This document shows positions 11,469 through 22,619 of a stretch of DNA of 64,000 nucleotides, one piece after another; the stretch's first letter is position 1, and each line of letters opens with the position of its first letter. The position numbers and the translations under genes were made by a program. Below the pieces are notes generated by a model. The model was not told where the DNA came from. It did no database searches and saw only the letters and a list, made by a program, of their open reading frames with translations. Location of the stretch: contig CP136063.1 of assembly GCA_032622095.1 (NCBI GenBank), forward strand, positions 13,679,814 to 13,743,813, written 5' to 3'. This DNA is from Siphonodentalium dalli (taxonomy: Eukaryota; Mollusca; Scaphopoda; Gadilida; Siphonodentaliidae).

Positions 11469-11598
11469 CTTGACATTGGACAATCCTCGGAACCATCAAA
11501 ATATAAACATACCTGACATTGGAAAATCCTGAGATCTATTACAATATAAACATACCCGATATCAGACAATCATGTGAATCATCACAATATAAACATAC
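11469..11598. repeat. Tandem repeat of the X1 donor region (about 43 bp units)
   Basis: Four units with AACATACCTGACAT and CAATCCTGAGATC-like cores repeat the last bases of exon X1 with its donor. On the minus strand further CAG-GTATGTT donors appear near 11514, and a degraded one near 11557, downstream of the true donor at 11598. Confidence 0.72.
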
Positions 11599-12561
11599 CT
11601 GACATAGGACAATCCTGAGATCCATTACACTGTCGATCAGCACAGAGTTTACTACAGTCGTTCCCATATCGCTCACTTTTACATCTCAAGCACGAGCCAT
11701 TGTCCCTATCGCAGGCGTCACAGTTCTGGTCACAAATCTTCAAGCATTCTGTGCCAAACCAACCATCCTGACACCCTGTCTGGCATCGCCCATTCTCGTC
11801 ACATGCGGTCTCCTTTGTCAGACAATGACGATCAGAACATGACTTGCTGCACTGTCTGTTCAGATCGTACCACAAATCTCCACAGTGAAAACAACGTCCA
11901 CCTTGTTTTGTACATTTCGCACATTTATCGCCACAGGGAGCCAGGCAATCGTCTTCATAGTAACCAGATTGACAATCTCCACTGCAATCTCCAGTAAACT
12001 CGTCACATATGTTGCTAAATTGTTTACAATTTCGCTCACTGCACAGCTTTGTGCAATGTGAAGTCCGATTGTATGATCCTTTGTTGCATTCATAACAAGT
12101 ACTACCGTACCTTGCACATTTTGAACATCCAGTAGTACATTTATTTGTGCAGGACATTCCAAACCATCCATCTTTGCATGAGGCGCAGGACCCACTACTC
12201 TGATAACAACTTTCACATTTACCAGGACATGATATATTGCAATTTGATCCATAATAACCATCTTCACATCCAAATCGTGCACAAGACCCAGTGTTTCGAT
12301 CACAACCCTTACAATTAGCTGGACATATCATACAAACTTCCCCATAGTAGCCATCTTCGCAGCCGTGTGATGTGCACCCTCCTCTCCCGTCACATGATAT
12401 ACAATTGACAGGACAGTTGCACTCTTGACCTTTCCATCCGTCTTCACATGCCTCAGGATCGCAGAACGCACCACTGATATCACAGACACTTGATGAACTG
12501 AGACAATGGCGACTGGAACACTGCTTGTCACAATCGAGTCCATACAATCCAGGGGAGCAAC
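11599..12561 (-). CDS. Multi-EGF-like domain protein, exon X1 (long form, phase 1-1)
   Basis: Seen: 963 bp open on the minus strand, from a TTGTTGTATAG acceptor to a GTATGTT donor. The first two bases complete a Gly codon. It reads CSPGLYGLDCDKQC and ends CNGSQDCPMSG. About ten modules are visible by their ends: LYGLDC, WKGQEC, YYGEVC, YYGSNC, WFGMSC, YEDDC, WFGTEC, RYGNDC and others. Spacing resembles MEGF/SCARF-type laminin-EGF modules of 40-45 residues. The last 64 codons equal the separate exons at 7594 and 3774, so this exon is either a fusion by intron loss or the ancestral unsplit form. Role inferred: extracellular stalk or ligand-binding repeats. Its duplicate X2 has lost 130 codons in frame. 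Confidence 0.87.
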
Positions 12562-12709
12562 CTATACAACAAATACATTTAATATATACTAGCTGACCAA
12601 TAAACAAGAATATGGGCCACTTGCCTTCCTCGGTGACGATCCAATATATACTTTCGGCTATACATGTTACAAGGTTGCTTCACTAAATGGCAATCGGTTG
12701 TTAAAATTA

Positions 12710-12777
12710 TCAAAATTGACAATGGCGACAGGAACACTGCTTGTCGCTGTCGATTCCATACCAACCAGGGGAACAAC
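12710..12777 (-). pseudogene. Relic of an X-type exon start
   Basis: On the minus strand, an acceptor-like TTTGTATAG is followed by codons for CSPGWYGIDSDKQC and CRHC, then a TGA stop at 12710-12712. It resembles the first 20 or so codons of exon X1, but one Cys is replaced by Ser and the frame closes at once. It lies 150 bp upstream of the real exon, so it looks like a small failed tandem duplication. Confidence 0.7.
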
Positions 12778-12799
12778 CTATACAAAAAATACATTTAAT

Positions 12800-13960
12800 A
12801 TAGGTTTATGAACACATTGATCCCGGAAATCACCGGGGATTGTCGGACATGCATGAGTATTCAGCGCGTCCGGATTTGGCAAAAATTTGTTTTGGTCTGT
12901 AATCAGTGTTGTTACACCTAAAACTCATCTCCTCTGATTACACAACCCACGTCTCGACAATATTGCTACCATGAGAACTTTTGTAACATCGCAAACAATG
13001 GTGTTTGCTCATTTGCATAATTATCGTTTTTAATTTGCAATTGAAATGCGTTCTGTGTATATAGTGTTGCGACCGACTAAATGTTATGGTGTAAGGTTCC
13101 TATATATGAGCACCGTGGACCACATAGATGCACAATATCATTATACTGCAGCTAATATTGAAATACCGCAGACAAATGCACAACCGAGCGAGCATAAAAT
13201 ACGTTTCGTTTTATTGAGCGTTGATATTCAAATAACCGGTTCGCGCCACTCAGGAGAGTTTGATCATTTTCCTTGTCACTACAAATATTCTCCCGAACTC
13301 ACAAATATATCATTATGGTAGAACGGCGTGTTGTCAATTTATTATCCAAAGCCGAAACTTAATTGTTAGTTTCAGATATTATCATTCCTGAAATCAACAC
13401 GCGTCGTCTACATCCATTACAAGCAAAACAAGCCATTTCGTCATATATCATATACTTTACTGTGAAATTGCGTTTTTCCTCTCTCCGTCCACGGATTCTC
13501 ACAATGTTTGGTTTTCTAAAAAGCGAGGATTCGAACTGTCCGAACTGAACTCCATGCGTTCATTTAAAGTTGAATAAATATACAGACAATCCTAGTTACT
13601 TGCGCCAGTCCATGCTGGACGCAAGCAATGTTATCGATCCGGATCTTTGTCTGTTTATTTGTCTGTTTGTCTGTCCTTCCGCGAATATGTTACGTTACGT
13701 CATACCGGAAGTACATAGGCCTACTGTAAATAATGCACACGCTAATATGAGATGGTTGCATCAATTGTAATTTAAATCCACATATATTCTTAATTTGCAT
13801 CGTTATCTGGTTTTATTTTGATAATAAATCGTTCATAAATGAACAATTTTGAATGATTTCTTCCTGGAAACCGATCATGACGTCACGACGCACATCAGGA
13901 CGTCACGAGCTACATTCGCGCGCAAAACACCAGACATGACTGCGTCGATGTCCAGACAGC
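12800..13960. other. Conserved spacer, repeated at 28731-29930
   Basis: Almost identical in the two segmental copies, which reflects recent duplication rather than proven function. It contains a 91-codon frame (13046-13321) without family features. Part of it (about 13400-13580) matches, in reverse, 54770-54930, so at least that part is dispersed repeat. Small indels separate the copies, for example AAAAAGCGAGGATTCGAACT present only near 13517. Confidence 0.5.
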
Positions 13961-14008
13961 TGAGACTCGTATTACACGGACTGGCAAAATTCCATCCCAT
14001 CTGCCAAC

Positions 14009-14935
14009 AACTATATATTTTGAGACTTCCGTATATATATGTGTGTGTGTGTGGGTACTTCATAGAATCCAAAACGCGTGAACAGATTGAGCTCAAATTT
14101 CGTATGTAAGTGTAAAATACCACCGACACCGCCGTGGTCGCGTTTTGGAGAAGCTCAGAGCACCCTTTATCCACACCCAAATCACCGCAAAGGCACGGCG
14201 GGGGTTAAGACATTAACGATCTTTATATTGACCTTATACGGAGGTGTTATCAATCAACGCTCTTTATTGCAATGGACGTGGCTAAACGGCTGACCACATG
14301 CGTCCTAAATACGGATGCGGATTCCAATGGACGTGGCTAAACGACTGACCCCATGCGTCCGAAATACGGATGCGGACGAAATGCAATTATCTCGACTAAA
14401 AAGGCAGAATTGATCTAAGAGCTCGAAATATTATGCAGAGGGATTTCACGACGGGATTAATTGACTGTCCGCTCTGAAGTTTAGGACGGAGAGGACGGGT
14501 ACCATGAAAGAATGCGTTATCTCGGAAACGGGTGGAGCTATCGACTTGAAATTTGGTATGTGAATGTATCTTGTCCCGGGTACGAATTTTATCGGGTCGC
14601 CGAGCCCGTGCGACGCAAGCTTCGCGCATGCGCAGACCAGATCTCGGAAACGGGTGGAGCTATCGACTTGAAATTTTGGTTAAATTTATAGGAACTATAA
14701 TTATAAAAATTAATAATAAAAAAACAATTAAATTATAAAAAAGAATTAAATTAAATTAATAATTAAATAAATATTAAAAAATTCAAAAAACATAATTTAA
14801 ATTTAAAAAACATTAACTTAATATTAAAAAAAACATAATATTTAAAAATTTAAAAAAATATAAATAAAAACAAAATAATTAAAAAAAATGTCATGTTTCG
14901 GACAAACGCCGCCGGTGGCGGGCTAACATGCTAGT
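14009..14935 (+). mobile_element. Helitron-like element A
   Basis: Begins CTATATATTTTGAGACTTCC and ends with the hairpin CCGCC-GGT-GGCGG, nine bases, then CTAGT, which fits the Helitron 3' rule (hairpin plus CTRRT). Interior: GAGCTCAAATTTCGTATGTA motif, tandem CGAAATATTATGCAGAG units, then a long AT-rich tail. No Rep/helicase coding. Its 5' terminus appears trimmed compared with 29960. Confidence 0.72.
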
Positions 14936-15700
14936 CTATCTATTATATATTTTGAAAGATCTGTGTGTGTATCTATCTATCTGTCTGTCTGTCAGTAATC
15001 GATGGACTCAAATACGGCTGAGCCAATTTCGATGAAACTTGGTATGTGGGGGTATTTTCGGGTCAGGACTAACATAGGCCTATTAATTTGTCCGTGCGAG
15101 GTCAACTTTTCACGTGCCGAGGTCAAATCTGTTTTTACGCCGTTTTGCGCTAATATATTTCAGTTCGGTGCTTACAAATCGATTCGAAACAGCGCGAATA
15201 ATAACATGCCAGTCATAATAATGACACTATGAGAATCTTTCGTGTTTCCTCTTTCCAACGATATATAATATGTATGTATCCGTTTTAGTTATCTGCCTCA
15301 ATTATTAAGAAGAAGTGGTACGATCTTCTATCAGGGTAAAAACAATGCGTAACTTCTATGACGTCGTTAGAGGTCATAAAGTTAGATCACGTTAACTCTT
15401 AACCTGCCGATGCATTTGACTGTTTCAGACGTCTTGGCGATATCTCGGGCACCGATGGTAATTTATCTTTACGTTGAAACTTGATAATTAATGAGCGTGT
15501 GTATATGAGGCGCGTTTATATACTTGAGTGGAAATCAAATCGGGTTAAAAGGTCAAATCGGGTAAAACCGGATGGATTTCGACGGGTACTTTTGTTCGGG
15601 CAGTGTTTTGGACGGGTCAAATCGTGACCCCACTTGACCTTGGCCTTCAAAATAGACAATTCAAGGTCAAACCCCGGACGAAGTCGGGTCACCTTCTAGT
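14936..15700 (+). mobile_element. Helitron-like element B (different subfamily)
   Basis: Starts exactly after the CTAGT of element A. It carries a GTCTGTCTGTC tract and the GGTCAAATCGGG/GACCTTGACC module. It ends with the hairpin CCCG-GACGAAGT-CGGG followed by TCACCTTCTAGT. This whole unit is absent from segmental copy 2. Confidence 0.7.
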
Positions 15701-16837
15701 ACTATATATTTTGAGACTTCGTATATATGTGTGTATATATGTGTGTGTGTACTTCATAGAATCCAAAACGCGTGTACAGATCGAGATCAAATTTCGTATG
15801 TAAGTGTAAAATCCCACCGACACCGCCGTAGATGTGTTTTCGAGAAGCTCTGAGCACCCTTTATCCACTCCCAGTCATCGAAATCAGCTCAAACGGCACG
15901 GCCGGGGTTAATAACGTCATTATATATATATATATGAAGTCAGAATCTCCAAAGTTATACCGGAACAAACACGTGTTTACGTCGTCTTGGGGGTCCACGA
16001 TGGGAGTCTGACTTCAATGCAATGTTATCGCTCGAAACACGTGTTTACTTCGTGTTGAGGTTCACGATGGGAGTCTGACAATTGTTATCGCTCGAAATAG
16101 TACATTAGGACGGGAACGGCTGGACAGATTGAGCTCAAACTTCCTATCTAAAGGTAAAATTCCACGTACGATGTCGTCCACGCGTTTTCCAGAAGCTCCG
16201 AGCACCCGTACTCCACTCCCAGTCATAAAAATCAGCTCAAACGGCACGGCCGGGGTTAATAACGTCATTATATATATATATACGAAGTCAACGTTATTAG
16301 CATCTGCAACACGTGTTTTACGTCGTCTTGAGGTTCACGATGGGAGTCATTTCAATGCAATGTTATCGCTCGAAACACGTGTTTACTTCGTGTTGAGGTT
16401 CACGATGGGAGTCTGACATTTCAATGCAATGTTATCGCTCGAAATATTATGCAGAAAGGCAGATCTCGGAAACGGGTGGAGCTATCGACCTGAAATTTGC
16501 TATGTGAATGTATCTTGCACCGGGTACAAATTTTATCGGCTCGCCGAGTCCATGCGACGCCCGTGCAGCGCATGCGCAGACGAGATCTCGGAAACGGGTG
16601 GAGCTATCGACTTGAAATTTGTTATGTGAATGTATCTTGCGCCGGGTACAAATTTTATCGGGTCGCCGAGTCCGTGCGACGCCAGCTTCGCGCATGCGCA
16701 GACCAGATCTCGGAAACGGGTGGAGCTACCGGGTACAAATTTTTCTTATTGAAACGCGTGGAGCTAAAAATTAAAAACAAATATTAAAAAAATGTCATGT
16801 TTCGGACAAGCCGCCGGTGGCGGGCTAACCTGCTAGT
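15701..16837 (+). mobile_element. Helitron-like element C
   Basis: Starts directly after the previous CTAGT with ACTATATATTTTGAGACTTC. It contains repeated GAGCTCAAA-type segments and three GATCTCGGAAACGGGTGGAG repeats. It ends with the CCGCC-GGT-GGCGG hairpin and CTGCTAGT. Absent from segmental copy 2. Confidence 0.7.
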
Positions 16838-18720
16838 ACTATATATTTTGAGACTTCCGTATATATATATATATATGTACTTTATAGAATCGAAAACGAC
16901 TGCACCCATCGAGCTCAAATATCGTATATAAGTGTAAAATCCCACGGAAACCGCCGTGGTCATGTTTTGGAGAAGCTCAGAGCACCGTTTCTACCTTCCA
17001 ATCATCAAAATCACCGCAATCGGCACTTCAGAGTTAATAGCGTTGATATATAAAGAGCGTTCGTTTTCCGCAGTAGCTATATAAAGAGCGTCGTTTTCGC
17101 TATCCAATTATCTGTATGACAGGAGTCGCTCGAAATATTATGCAGAGAGATTTCACGACATTAGGACGGGTACGGCAGACTCGAAATATTATGCAGAGAG
17201 ATTTCACGACGGGAAGCGTTTGTATTCAATTCAATGCAATGTTATCGCAGAGAGATTTCACGACGGGAAGCGTTTGTTTCCAATGCAATGCAATGTTATT
17301 GCTCGAAAAAAACAAAGAATGCGTTGTCTGTCGTTCCTAGGAAGGGGGGATTTCATCGGGTAAATTTTTCCGCCAGAAACAAAACATTTAAAAAAATAAA
17401 AAAATAAAAAAACAATTAAATATCAAAATCACCACAAACGCCACCTCGGGGGTTAAGGCATCAACGATATTTATATTGACCATATTCGGAGATGTTAACG
17501 ACGAACGCTCTTTATTGCAATCGACATAGCTAAACGACTACCCCATGCGTGCGAAATACGGATGAGAAACGCAAAATGCAAAAGGCAGAATTGATCTAAG
17601 AAGCGTTTGTCTTCAATTCAACGCAACGTTATCGCTCGAAATATTATGCAGAGAGATTTCACGACATTAGGACGGGTACGGCAGACTCGAAATATTATGC
17701 AGAGAGATTTCACGACGGGAAGCGTTTGTATTCAATTCAATGCAATGTTATCGCAGAGAGATTTCACGACGGGAAGCGTTTGTTTCCAATGCAATGCAAT
17801 GTTATTGCTCGAAAAAAACAAAGAATGCGTTGTATGTCGTTCCTAGGAAGGGGGGGGGGGGGTTTCATCGGGTAAATTGTTCCGCCAGAAACAATTTTTT
17901 GTTTAAATTTAAAAATAAAAAAACAATTAAATATCAAAATCACCGCAAACGCCACTTCGGGGGTTAAGGCATCAACGATATTTATATTGACCATATTCGG
18001 AGATGTTAACGACGAACGCTCTTTATTGCAATCGACATAGCTAAACGACTACCCCATGCGTGCGGAATACGGATGAGAAACGTAAAATGCAAAAGGCAGA
18101 ATTGATCTAAGAAGCGTTTGTTTACAATCCAACGCAACGTTATCGCTCGAAATATTATGCAGAGAGATTTCACGACGGGATTAATTGACTGTCCGCTCTT
18201 TTCGGGGACTATTGACCATCTCGTAAGGGTGGACAACCTCTTCAGGGGCTACTCAATGGCCACGGGCAGGTTAAATAACGGGGAAGTTTAGGACGGGTAC
18301 CATGAATTAACTCATTGAAAAACGAAGAATGCGTTGTCTGTCGTTCCTAGGAAGGGGGATTTCATCGGGTCAATTTTTCATTATAAAAATTCATAATAAA
18401 AAAAAAATTAAATTATAAAAAAAAAATTAATTAAATTAATCCTAGGAAGGGGGGATTTCATCGGGTCAATTTTTCATTATAAAAATTAATAATAAAAAAA
18501 ACAATTAAATTATAAAAAAGAATTAAATTAAATTAATAATTAAATAAATATAAAAAAATTCAAAAAACATAAATTAAATTTAAAAAACATTAAATTAATA
18601 TTAAAAAATTAAAAAAAACATAATATTTAAAAATTTAAAAAATATATAAATAAAAACAAAATAATTTTAAAAATGTCAAGTTTCGGACAAACGCCGCCGG
18701 TGGCGGGCTAACCTGCTAGT
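16838..18720 (+). mobile_element. Helitron-like element D with internal 491-bp tandem repeat
   Basis: Same 5' and 3' signatures as A and C. Inside, a block with TATTATGCAGAGAGATTTCA, GCGTTTGTTTCC and TTCCTAGGAAGGGGG recurs with a period of about 491 bp (17116 and 17607). The open frames here (about 75-80 codons) are translations of the repeat and not genes. Confidence 0.7.
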
Positions 18721-18741
18721 ACTATATATTTTGAGACTTCC

Positions 18742-18783
<42 letters not shown>

Positions 18784-20172
18784 TTTATAGAATCGAAAAC
18801 GACTGCACCCATCGAGCTCAAATATCGTATATAAGTAAAATCCCACGGACACCGCCGTGGTCATGTTTTGGAGAAACTCAGAGCACCGTTTCTACCTTCC
18901 AATCATCAAAATCACCGCAATCGGCACGTCAGAGTTAATAGCGTTGATATATAAAGAGCGTTCATTTTCCACAGTGTCTATATAAAGAGCGTCGTTTTCG
19001 CTATCTACTTATCTGTATGACAGGAGTCGCTCGAAATATTATGCAGAGAGATTTCACGACGGAAAGCGTTTGTTTTCAAGTCATGCAATGTTATCGCTCG
19101 AAATATTATGCAGAGAGATTTCACGACATTAGGACGGGTACGGCAGACTCGAAATATTATGCAGAGAGATTTCACGACGGGAAGCGTTTGTTTTCAATTC
19201 ATTCCATTGCATCGCAGAGAGATTTCACGATGGGAAGCGTTTGTTTCCAATGCAATGCAATGTTATTGCTCGAAAAAAACAAAGAATGCATTGTCTGTCG
19301 TTCCTAGGAAGGGGGGATTTCATCGGGTAAATTTTTCCGCCAGAAACAAAAAATTTAAAAAAATTTAAAATAAAAAAACAATTAAATATCAAAATCACTG
19401 CAAACGCCACTTCGGGGGTTAAGGCATCAACGATATTGATATTGACCATATTCGGAGAATGTTAACGACGAACGCTCTTTATTGCAATCGACATAGCTAA
19501 ACGACTACCCCATGCGTGCGAAATACGGATGAGAAACGCAAAATGCAAAAGGCAGAATTGATCTAAGAAGCGTTTGTTTACAATCCAACGCAACGTTATC
19601 GCTCGAAATATTATGCAGAGAGATTTCACGACGGGATTAATTGACTGTCCGCTCTTTTCGGGGACTATTGACCATCTCGTAAGGGTGGACAACCTCTTCA
19701 GGGGCTACTCAATGGCCACGGGCAGGTTAAATAACGGGGAAGTTTAGGACGGGTACCATGAATTAACTCATTGAAAAACAAAGAATGCGTTGTCTGTCGT
19801 TCCTAGGAAGGGGGATTTCATCGGGTCAATTTTTCATTATAAAAATTAATAATAAAAAAACAATTAAATTATAAAAAACAATTAAATTAAATTAATCCTA
19901 GGAAGGGGGGATTTCATCGGGTCAATTTTTCATTATAAAAATTAATAATAAAAAAAACAGTTAAATTATAAAAAAGAATTAAATTAAATTAATAATTAAA
20001 TAAATATTAAAAAATTCAAAAAACATAAATTAAATTTAAAAAACATTAAATTAATATTAAAAAACAAAAAAAAACATATTAAAAATTAAAAAAATATATA
20101 AATAAAAAAAAAATAATTAAAAAAATGTCATGTTTCGGACAAACGCCGCCGGTGGCGGGCTAACATGCTAGT
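18721..20172 (+). mobile_element. Helitron-like element E
   Basis: Begins after CTAGT with ACTATATATTTTGAG and a long (TA)n run at 18744-18779, and ends with the standard hairpin and CATGCTAGT. It contains one copy of the internal block found twice in D. Confidence 0.7.
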
Positions 20173-20961
20173 CTCCTATATAATTTGAGACTTCCGTATA
20201 TATATGTATGTGTGTATATGTGTACTTCATAGAATCGAAAAAGGCTGGTCGGATCGAGCTCAAATTTCGTATATAAGGGTAAAATCCCACGGACACCGTA
20301 GTTGTCGCGTTTTGGAGAAGCTCTGAGCACCCTTTCTCAACTCCCAATCATCAAAATCACCGCGAACGGAAATGCAGTGGTTAATCAAGTGATCATTTAA
20401 TGAGCGTTGTATATGTTTGTAATTTAACGCAACGCAGAGATATTTTGAATGCTCTCCGCATGCTCGATTGAGTTCAAACTTCCTACCTAAGTGTAAAATC
20501 CCACGGACACCGTAGCTGTCGCGTTTTAAAGAAGCTCTGAGCACCCTTTCTCCACTCCCAATCATCAAAATCACCGCGAACGGCACTGTCTACATTGCGT
20601 CATTATACAGACATGAGCGTGTTGTGTGATTCTTACATACTCAGGGCTTCCTAGGAACGCGGATCGGGTCAGTTTTATCCGCCCTAGGTGATGTTCACCT
20701 TGAAACGGGTACCCACAAATTATATATATGCGTGTTGTGTGATGCGTCCTTTATAGACTCGAACCGATTGCGCTCACACTTGCTACCTACGGGAAGTGTC
20801 TTGAACGGGTTAAATTGTGACCCCGACCTGACCTTGACCTTGAAAATGATCAATTCAACGTCAAATCGGGTAAAATATTTATAAAAAAAAAAATTTAAAT
20901 TCAAAAATTTAAATTGTCATGTTTCTGACCAACCACGCCAGTGGCGGGCTAACCTGCTAGT
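20173..20961 (+). mobile_element. Helitron-like element F
   Basis: Begins CTCCTATATAATTTGAGACT directly after CTAGT. It contains two copies of a 190-bp unit (CACGGACACCGTAG...TCACCGCGAACGG) and ends with a variant hairpin, CGCC-AGT-GGCG, followed by GGGCTAACCTGCTAGT. Confidence 0.7.
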
Positions 20962-21780
20962 CTATTATATATTTTGGAAGATCTGTCTGTGTGTGTGTCT
21001 GTGGTGTGTGTGTGTGTGTGTGTTCGCGATGAACACGAAAACGGCCGTGCCGATTTCGATGAAACTTGGTATGTGGGGGGTTTTCGGCCGGGAAGTGGCA
21101 TAGGCCTATTAATTTGCCCGTGCGACGTGATCTTGACCTTGAAATCGGGTCATTTCAAGGTCAAACGCCGGAATATCACGGGATTTCGATTAAACTTGGT
21201 ACGTGGGGGTATTGGTATTTTCGGCCGTGGAGTGGTATGGGCCTGTTAATTTGCCCGTGCGACGTGAACTTGACCTTGAAATCGGGTCAATACAAGGTCA
21301 AACGCCCGAATATCGCGGAAATTCGATGAAAATTAGTGTCTAGGGACACTTTCGTCTGGGGAGTCTCATAAGCCTAATCATTTGCCTGTGCGACGTGACC
21401 TTGACCTTGAAATCGGGTCAATTCAAGGTCAAATCGCGAATTGTTATGGGATTTCGACGAAATTTGATACATAGGGTTACTTTTGTCCACTGTGTGTTTT
21501 GGACGGGTCGTGACCCCGATCTGACTTTGACCTTCAAAATGATCAATTCGATGTCAAATCGGGTAAAACCGGATGGATTTCGACGGGTACTTCTGTCGGG
21601 TACTTTTGTCCGGGCAGTGTTTTGGACGGGTCAAATCGTGACCCCACCTGACCTTGACCTTCAAAATGGACAATACAAGGCCAAATCGCGCAATTCGTCG
21701 AAAAGCACAGAGGTACTTTATTCCGATAATAATTTCCAATCACCCAACCAAGCCACCGCTAAACGCCATCTTGCGTGACC
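20962..21780 (+). mobile_element. Helitron-like element G, 3'-truncated
   Basis: Begins CTATTATATATTTTGGAAGA after CTAGT. It has a (GT)n tract and then three to five degenerate units of about 135 bp, each with TGACCTTGA, ATCGGGTCA and TCAAGGTCA motifs. No terminal hairpin or CTAGT is found before the Y2 exon flank, so it is truncated. It lies in the intron 3' of exon Y2. Confidence 0.6.
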
Positions 21781-21874
21781 CCCTCCCCACCAAAACTCTC
21801 GTTATGATATATACCCCTCAATTGTTTAGTGTACAAGAACTGCAAGCATAATGATAAACATATATAGTGTATAC

Positions 21875-22534
21875 CTGCACACATCGGCCCCTCCCATCCA
21901 TCTACGCAACCCATCTGGCATTCAGCTGTCATCTGGTTACACGTTGACTGGAAACACGTTATGCCACATTTTTTTTCACAATAGTAACCATGGCGACCTT
22001 GCAGGCAACCAAGCTCACAGTGTCCAGTCTCCTTGTGACATGGCCCAATGCCAATGTCATCAACTGCACAATTCTTGCTACATTTGTTTTCACAAAAGTT
22101 ACCAAAGCGACCAGGTTGACAGCGGATGCATCTCCCAGTTAGCTGGTCACATGTTCGCTCTTCTCCGAATGTACACTTTTCAGAGCATTCCTCAGTACAG
22201 CTGTGTCCAAAATAGGAATCCACACATCCCACGGTGCAGTTACCACCAGACTGCTCGCAGATATTATTGAGACATGTGACAGGACACGATATTGAACATG
22301 TATCGTTGAAATATCCCTTTTTGCACCCATGCAGACAAGTTCCACCTATAAGGCACTCATCACTAGGATTCTTGCATTTGCGATCCGAGCACTCTTTGGA
22401 ACAATCTGTGGTGAATGTTCCTTCTGGACAAACTGTACAGATACCTGTCATTCTGTCGCATTCTTTACAATCGGGGCATTCTTGTAAACATGTATCTCCG
22501 AACCAACCGTCCAAACATTTATATCTGCATCTTC
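21875..22534 (-). CDS. Multi-EGF-like domain protein, exon Y2 (short form, phase 1-1)
   Basis: Seen: 660 bp open on the minus strand, entered after TTGTTTCAG and left at GCAG-GTATAC. It reads CRYKCLDGWFGDTC to CVDGWEGPMCAG with about seven modules. Compared with Y1 it lacks 315 bp (105 codons), the junction lying at GTC-LHGC, where Y1 has GTC-ESGC and later GSC-LHGC. This is exactly what unequal exchange between two modules would give. Reading frame, cysteine pattern and splice phases are all kept. It is nearly identical to Y3, so its duplication is recent. Confidence 0.86.
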
Positions 22535-22619
22535 CTGAAACAAAATTATTTTAATGCCTATGAGTATGTATACCTCAAAACAGTCAACATAACATATTCA
22601 AACATTTCAGATTACTCAC

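Noticed and set aside
13046-13321. 91-codon frame identical at 28977-29252 as a conserved small protein
   Set aside because: The identity is explained by recent segmental duplication of non-coding as well as coding-looking DNA. No family features, and nearby sequence is dispersed repeat.
17116-17846. Repeated 75-80 codon frames in Helitron-like units
   Set aside because: They are translations of tandem non-coding repeats in several frames and on both strands.
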